Shown piece by piece: positions 6,202 to 7,939 of a stretch of DNA of 7,939 bases. The position numbers were made by a program, and so were the translations under genes. The DNA is taken from the NCBI GenBank assembly GCA_900539655.1, contig UQCR01000191.1, positions 1 to 7,939 of the forward strand, in the 5' to 3' direction. Each line of letters starts with the position of its first letter. The first letter of the stretch is position 1. A model generated the notes under the pieces. It was not told where the DNA came from and did not search any database. It saw only the letters and a program-made list of their open reading frames with translations. This DNA comes from an uncultured Robinsoniella sp. (lineage in GTDB: Bacteria; Bacillota; Clostridia; Lachnospirales; Lachnospiraceae).

Positions 6202-6224
6202 AACGCAAACCGTATGTTTGTGTT
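6202..6224. promoter_or_regulatory. inverted-repeat operator candidate (aldolase/transporter control region)
   Basis: AACGCAAAC and GTTTGTGTT form a 9-bp inverted repeat (8 of 9 pair) around a 5-nt centre, 38 bp upstream of the aldolase start and within the divergent region. The left side (TTAAACGCAAAC) also partly resembles a catabolite-response element but lacks its leading TG spacing. A LacI-, DeoR- or AraC-type regulator could bind; which one is unknown. Clear -35 and -10 boxes are not evident in the AT-rich bases around it. Confidence 0.5.
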
Positions 6225-6246
6225 GTTAAATTGGCTATTTTTAGTA

Positions 6247-6258
6247 GACTAATTTGCT
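6247..6258. repeat. 12-bp word shared by both control regions, copy 2
   Basis: An exact second copy of GACTAATTTGCT, 83 bp upstream of the aldolase start and about 155 bp before the transporter frame. A looser relative, GACGAACTATGCT, lies at 6284-6296. Confidence 0.45.
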
Positions 6259-6402
6259 GTAAATGAAAATAAACAGGAATTTTGACGAACTATGCTGGAG
6301 AATATCCTGATGTTTTGGTCAAAATCGGTAAATAATTCATCAATTCCCATACTTTTATTTTTATTAATATGTGCGACAATAAGATTATCAATATTGCGCG
6401 AT

Positions 6403-7869
6403 ATGAGTGAAAGAGAAGGAGGTAATATTATCGAAACATTTAACAATCTGATGAACACCATTAACCAAATTGTATGGAATAATGGATTAGTAGTGTTGTG
6501 TCTGGGGGCGGGGCTTTACTTTTCCATACGTATGGGTTTTCCCCAGATTCGGTATTTCAAAGATATGGTTAAACTTCTGCTTCACCAGGAAGCTTCCAGT
6601 GAAAGCGGGATTTCACCTTTTCAGGCTTTTGCCACTACCATTGGTTCACGGGTAGGAATGGGAAGTGTGGCAGGGGGAGCAACCGGGATATTTTTTGGTG
6701 GACCGGGTGCCCTGTTCTGGATGTGGGTACTGGGACTGCTCGGAGCATGTACAGCGCTTGTAGAATCTTCCCTTGCCCAGGCGTATAAGACGAAACTGGG
6801 TGGTGAGTACATTGGCGGTCCGGCACTTTTTATTGAACGTGGAATGAAAGTAAAGGCATATGCGAAAATATTTGCACTTGCCACCATCCTGGGTCCCGGA
6901 ATACTGATGCCCGGTCTGCATGCTAATTCTGTGGCCAGTACTTTCCAACGTGCCTTTGGGGTAAATATGGTTGTGGGAGGTCTGATTTTATCAGTGTTTT
7001 TGGCATTTGTAGTCTTTGGCGGCGTCAAGCGTATCGGAAAATTTGCAGAAAAAGCAGCACCGGTTATGTGCCTGCTCTATATGCTGATGGCGGTGGGAAT
7101 TGTGTTTCTTTATTATAAAAATATACCATCTGTCATAGTTACCATTTTTAAATCGGCATTTGGTACGGATGCGGTATTTGGTGGAATTGCGGGATCAGCA
7201 ATTATCTGGGGTGTAAAACGCGGCGTGTATTCTACGGAAGCGGGGCAGGGTTCGGGTGCCATTGTATCTGCTGCTGCGGAGACAACTCATCCCGTAAAGC
7301 AGGGACTGGTGCAGGCATTGTCCGTGTATATTGTTTCTTTTGTTGTCTGTACCTCTACCGCAGTGATTCTTCTGCTGAGTAATTCCTATAATGTGATAGG
7401 AACCGGCGGACAGATGCTTGTAGAAAACCTTCCCGGCAGCCAGTATGGCATTGGATGGACACAGGACATTCTGGAAGCCTCCTATGGAGGACTTATTGGA
7501 GGAAAATTGTTTGCTGTTATTATCATTTTATTTGTATTTACCAGCCTCATTGGCTATGAATATCAGGCAGAAAGCAATACCAGTTATCTATTCCGGGGAA
7601 ATAAAAAGGCTATAATGGTTATGAGAGCAATTTTTATCATCTCAACCTTTTCGGGCGTGCTTTTTAACGGAGATGTGATCTGGACCATGGGAGACACGGG
7701 GGCCGGGCTCATGGCATGGCTAAATATTATTGCAATTCTGATAATGTCACGAAAAGCGTTGAAACTGATGAATGACTATAAGGAACAGAGAAAAAGCGGA
7801 AAAGATCCGGTGTTCGATCCGGCACTGCTGGATATTGATGACAGGGAACATATCTGGAAAAGAGAATAA
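6403..7869 (+). CDS. alanine/glycine:cation symporter family (AGCS) transporter
   Basis: An inner-membrane sodium-coupled symporter of the AGCS (AgcS/AlsT/DagA) family, 488 aa from the ATG at 6403, with about 10 hydrophobic segments. Family landmarks: GLYFSIRMGFPQ (37-48), GISPFQAFATT (69-79), GGPGALFWMWV (99-109), RGVYSTEAGQGSG (273-285), HPVKQGLVQALSVYI (296-310) and YEYQAESN (385-392). Relatives typically have G-T-G-N and N-E-A-G; here these are GMGS (86-89) and TEAG (278-281), and the usual Asp after SVYI is Val. Substrate choice may therefore differ. The start is uncertain: the only good ribosome binding site (AAGGAGG, 6416-6422) is downstream of this ATG and just before in-frame ATT (6427) and ATC (6430) codons; the frame also extends up to an ATG at 6292. 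The gene is divergent from the aldolase-kinase operon and is the only transporter in view. No clear terminator follows it. Confidence 0.92.
   Translation: MSEREGGNIIETFNNLMNTINQIVWNNGLVVLCLGAGLYFSIRMGFPQIRYFKDMVKLLLHQEASSESGISPFQAFATTIGSRVGMGSVAGGATGIFFGGPGALFWMWVLGLLGACTALVESSLAQAYKTKLGGEYIGGPALFIERGMKVKAYAKIFALATILGPGILMPGLHANSVASTFQRAFGVNMVVGGLILSVFLAFVVFGGVKRIGKFAEKAAPVMCLLYMLMAVGIVFLYYKNIPSVIVTIFKSAFGTDAVFGGIAGSAIIWGVKRGVYSTEAGQGSGAIVSAAAETTHPVKQGLVQALSVYIVSFVVCTSTAVILLLSNSYNVIGTGGQMLVENLPGSQYGIGWTQDILEASYGGLIGGKLFAVIIILFVFTSLIGYEYQAESNTSYLFRGNKKAIMVMRAIFIISTFSGVLFNGDVIWTMGDTGAGLMAWLNIIAILIMSRKALKLMNDYKEQRKSGKDPVFDPALLDIDDREHIWKRE
6416..6422 (+). promoter_or_regulatory. strong ribosome binding site without a normal start codon
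   Basis: AAGGAGG is followed by T-A-A-T and then in-frame ATT and ATC codons, with no ATG, GTG or TTG in the initiation window. The protein downstream (IIETFNNLMNTINQ) fits the usual N-terminus of the transporter family, so initiation at ATT or ATC is plausible. Confidence 0.5.
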
Positions 7870-7939
7870 AAACAATACAAAATTAAAGCATTCTGGTGAT
7901 ATGTCAAGATTAAAATGAAAAAGATTTTGATATGTTTTT
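7870..7939. other. AT-rich tail after the transporter gene
   Basis: No good terminator hairpin is visible in these 70 bases. GATATGT occurs twice (7898-7904 and 7928-7934). An ATG at 7915 opens a frame reading MKKILICF up to the window edge but lacks a ribosome binding site, so a gene cannot be supported. Confidence 0.4.

Noticed and set aside
6284..6296. GACGAACTATGCT as a second half-site of the shared 12-mer
   Set aside because: It needs a gap and several mismatches and has no partner at the same distance in the other control region.
6392..6403. Near-palindrome TATTGCGCGATA before the transporter start
   Set aside because: It is short, needs a T-G pair, and falls in an AT-rich leader where such matches are expected.
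6621..7028. Minus-strand open frame of 135 codons inside the transporter gene
   Set aside because: It is a Pro/Ser/Thr-rich shadow of a strongly supported transporter and has no family resemblance.
7915..7939. Start of a following gene reading MKKILICF
   Set aside because: There is no ribosome binding site and only 8 codons before the window ends, so it cannot be supported.

Overview
The window looks like an accessory carbohydrate-use locus from a low-to-middle GC Firmicute, most likely a Clostridia/Lachnospiraceae-type gut anaerobe. The reasons are strong AGGAGG-type ribosome binding sites before nearly every gene, AT-rich intergenic regions, and the protein styles (DeoR-FruK pair, PfkB kinases, GatY/KbaY-type aldolase, AraC regulator). 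The taxonomic call is inference; no RNA gene or other marker is present.

Layout. Positions 1-402 carry no convincing gene but hold two degenerate copies of a repeat of about 85 bp, each opening with a small hairpin. Next on the plus strand come a shortened DeoR-family regulator (403-924) and an overlapping 1-phosphofructokinase-family kinase (902-1813), closed by a GC-rich hairpin. On the minus strand, 1853-2887 encodes a xylose-isomerase-fold sugar isomerase. It is divergent from an AraC-family regulator (3127-4062, plus), with a 239-bp control region between them that holds a long leader hairpin and a perfect inverted repeat. A bidirectional terminator separates the AraC gene from a convergent minus-strand operon: class II ketose-bisphosphate aldolase (start 6164) followed by a PfkB sugar kinase (5203-4076). 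Divergent from that operon is an alanine/glycine:cation symporter-family transporter (about 6403-7869, plus). A second inverted-repeat operator candidate lies between them, and a 12-bp word is shared between the two divergent control regions.

How it may work together (inference). The isomerase would turn an aldose into a ketose, the 375-aa PfkB kinase would make a ketose monophosphate, the FruK/LacC-type kinase could add the second phosphate, and the class II aldolase would split the bisphosphate into two triose phosphates. The AraC protein is the probable local regulator, and the DeoR protein looks damaged. No sugar transporter is visible; the only transporter belongs to an amino-acid symporter family and differs at several normally conserved polar positions. 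The isomerase keeps every xylose isomerase metal ligand except one Asp, which is His, as in L-rhamnose isomerase. Substrate identity is therefore the main open question.
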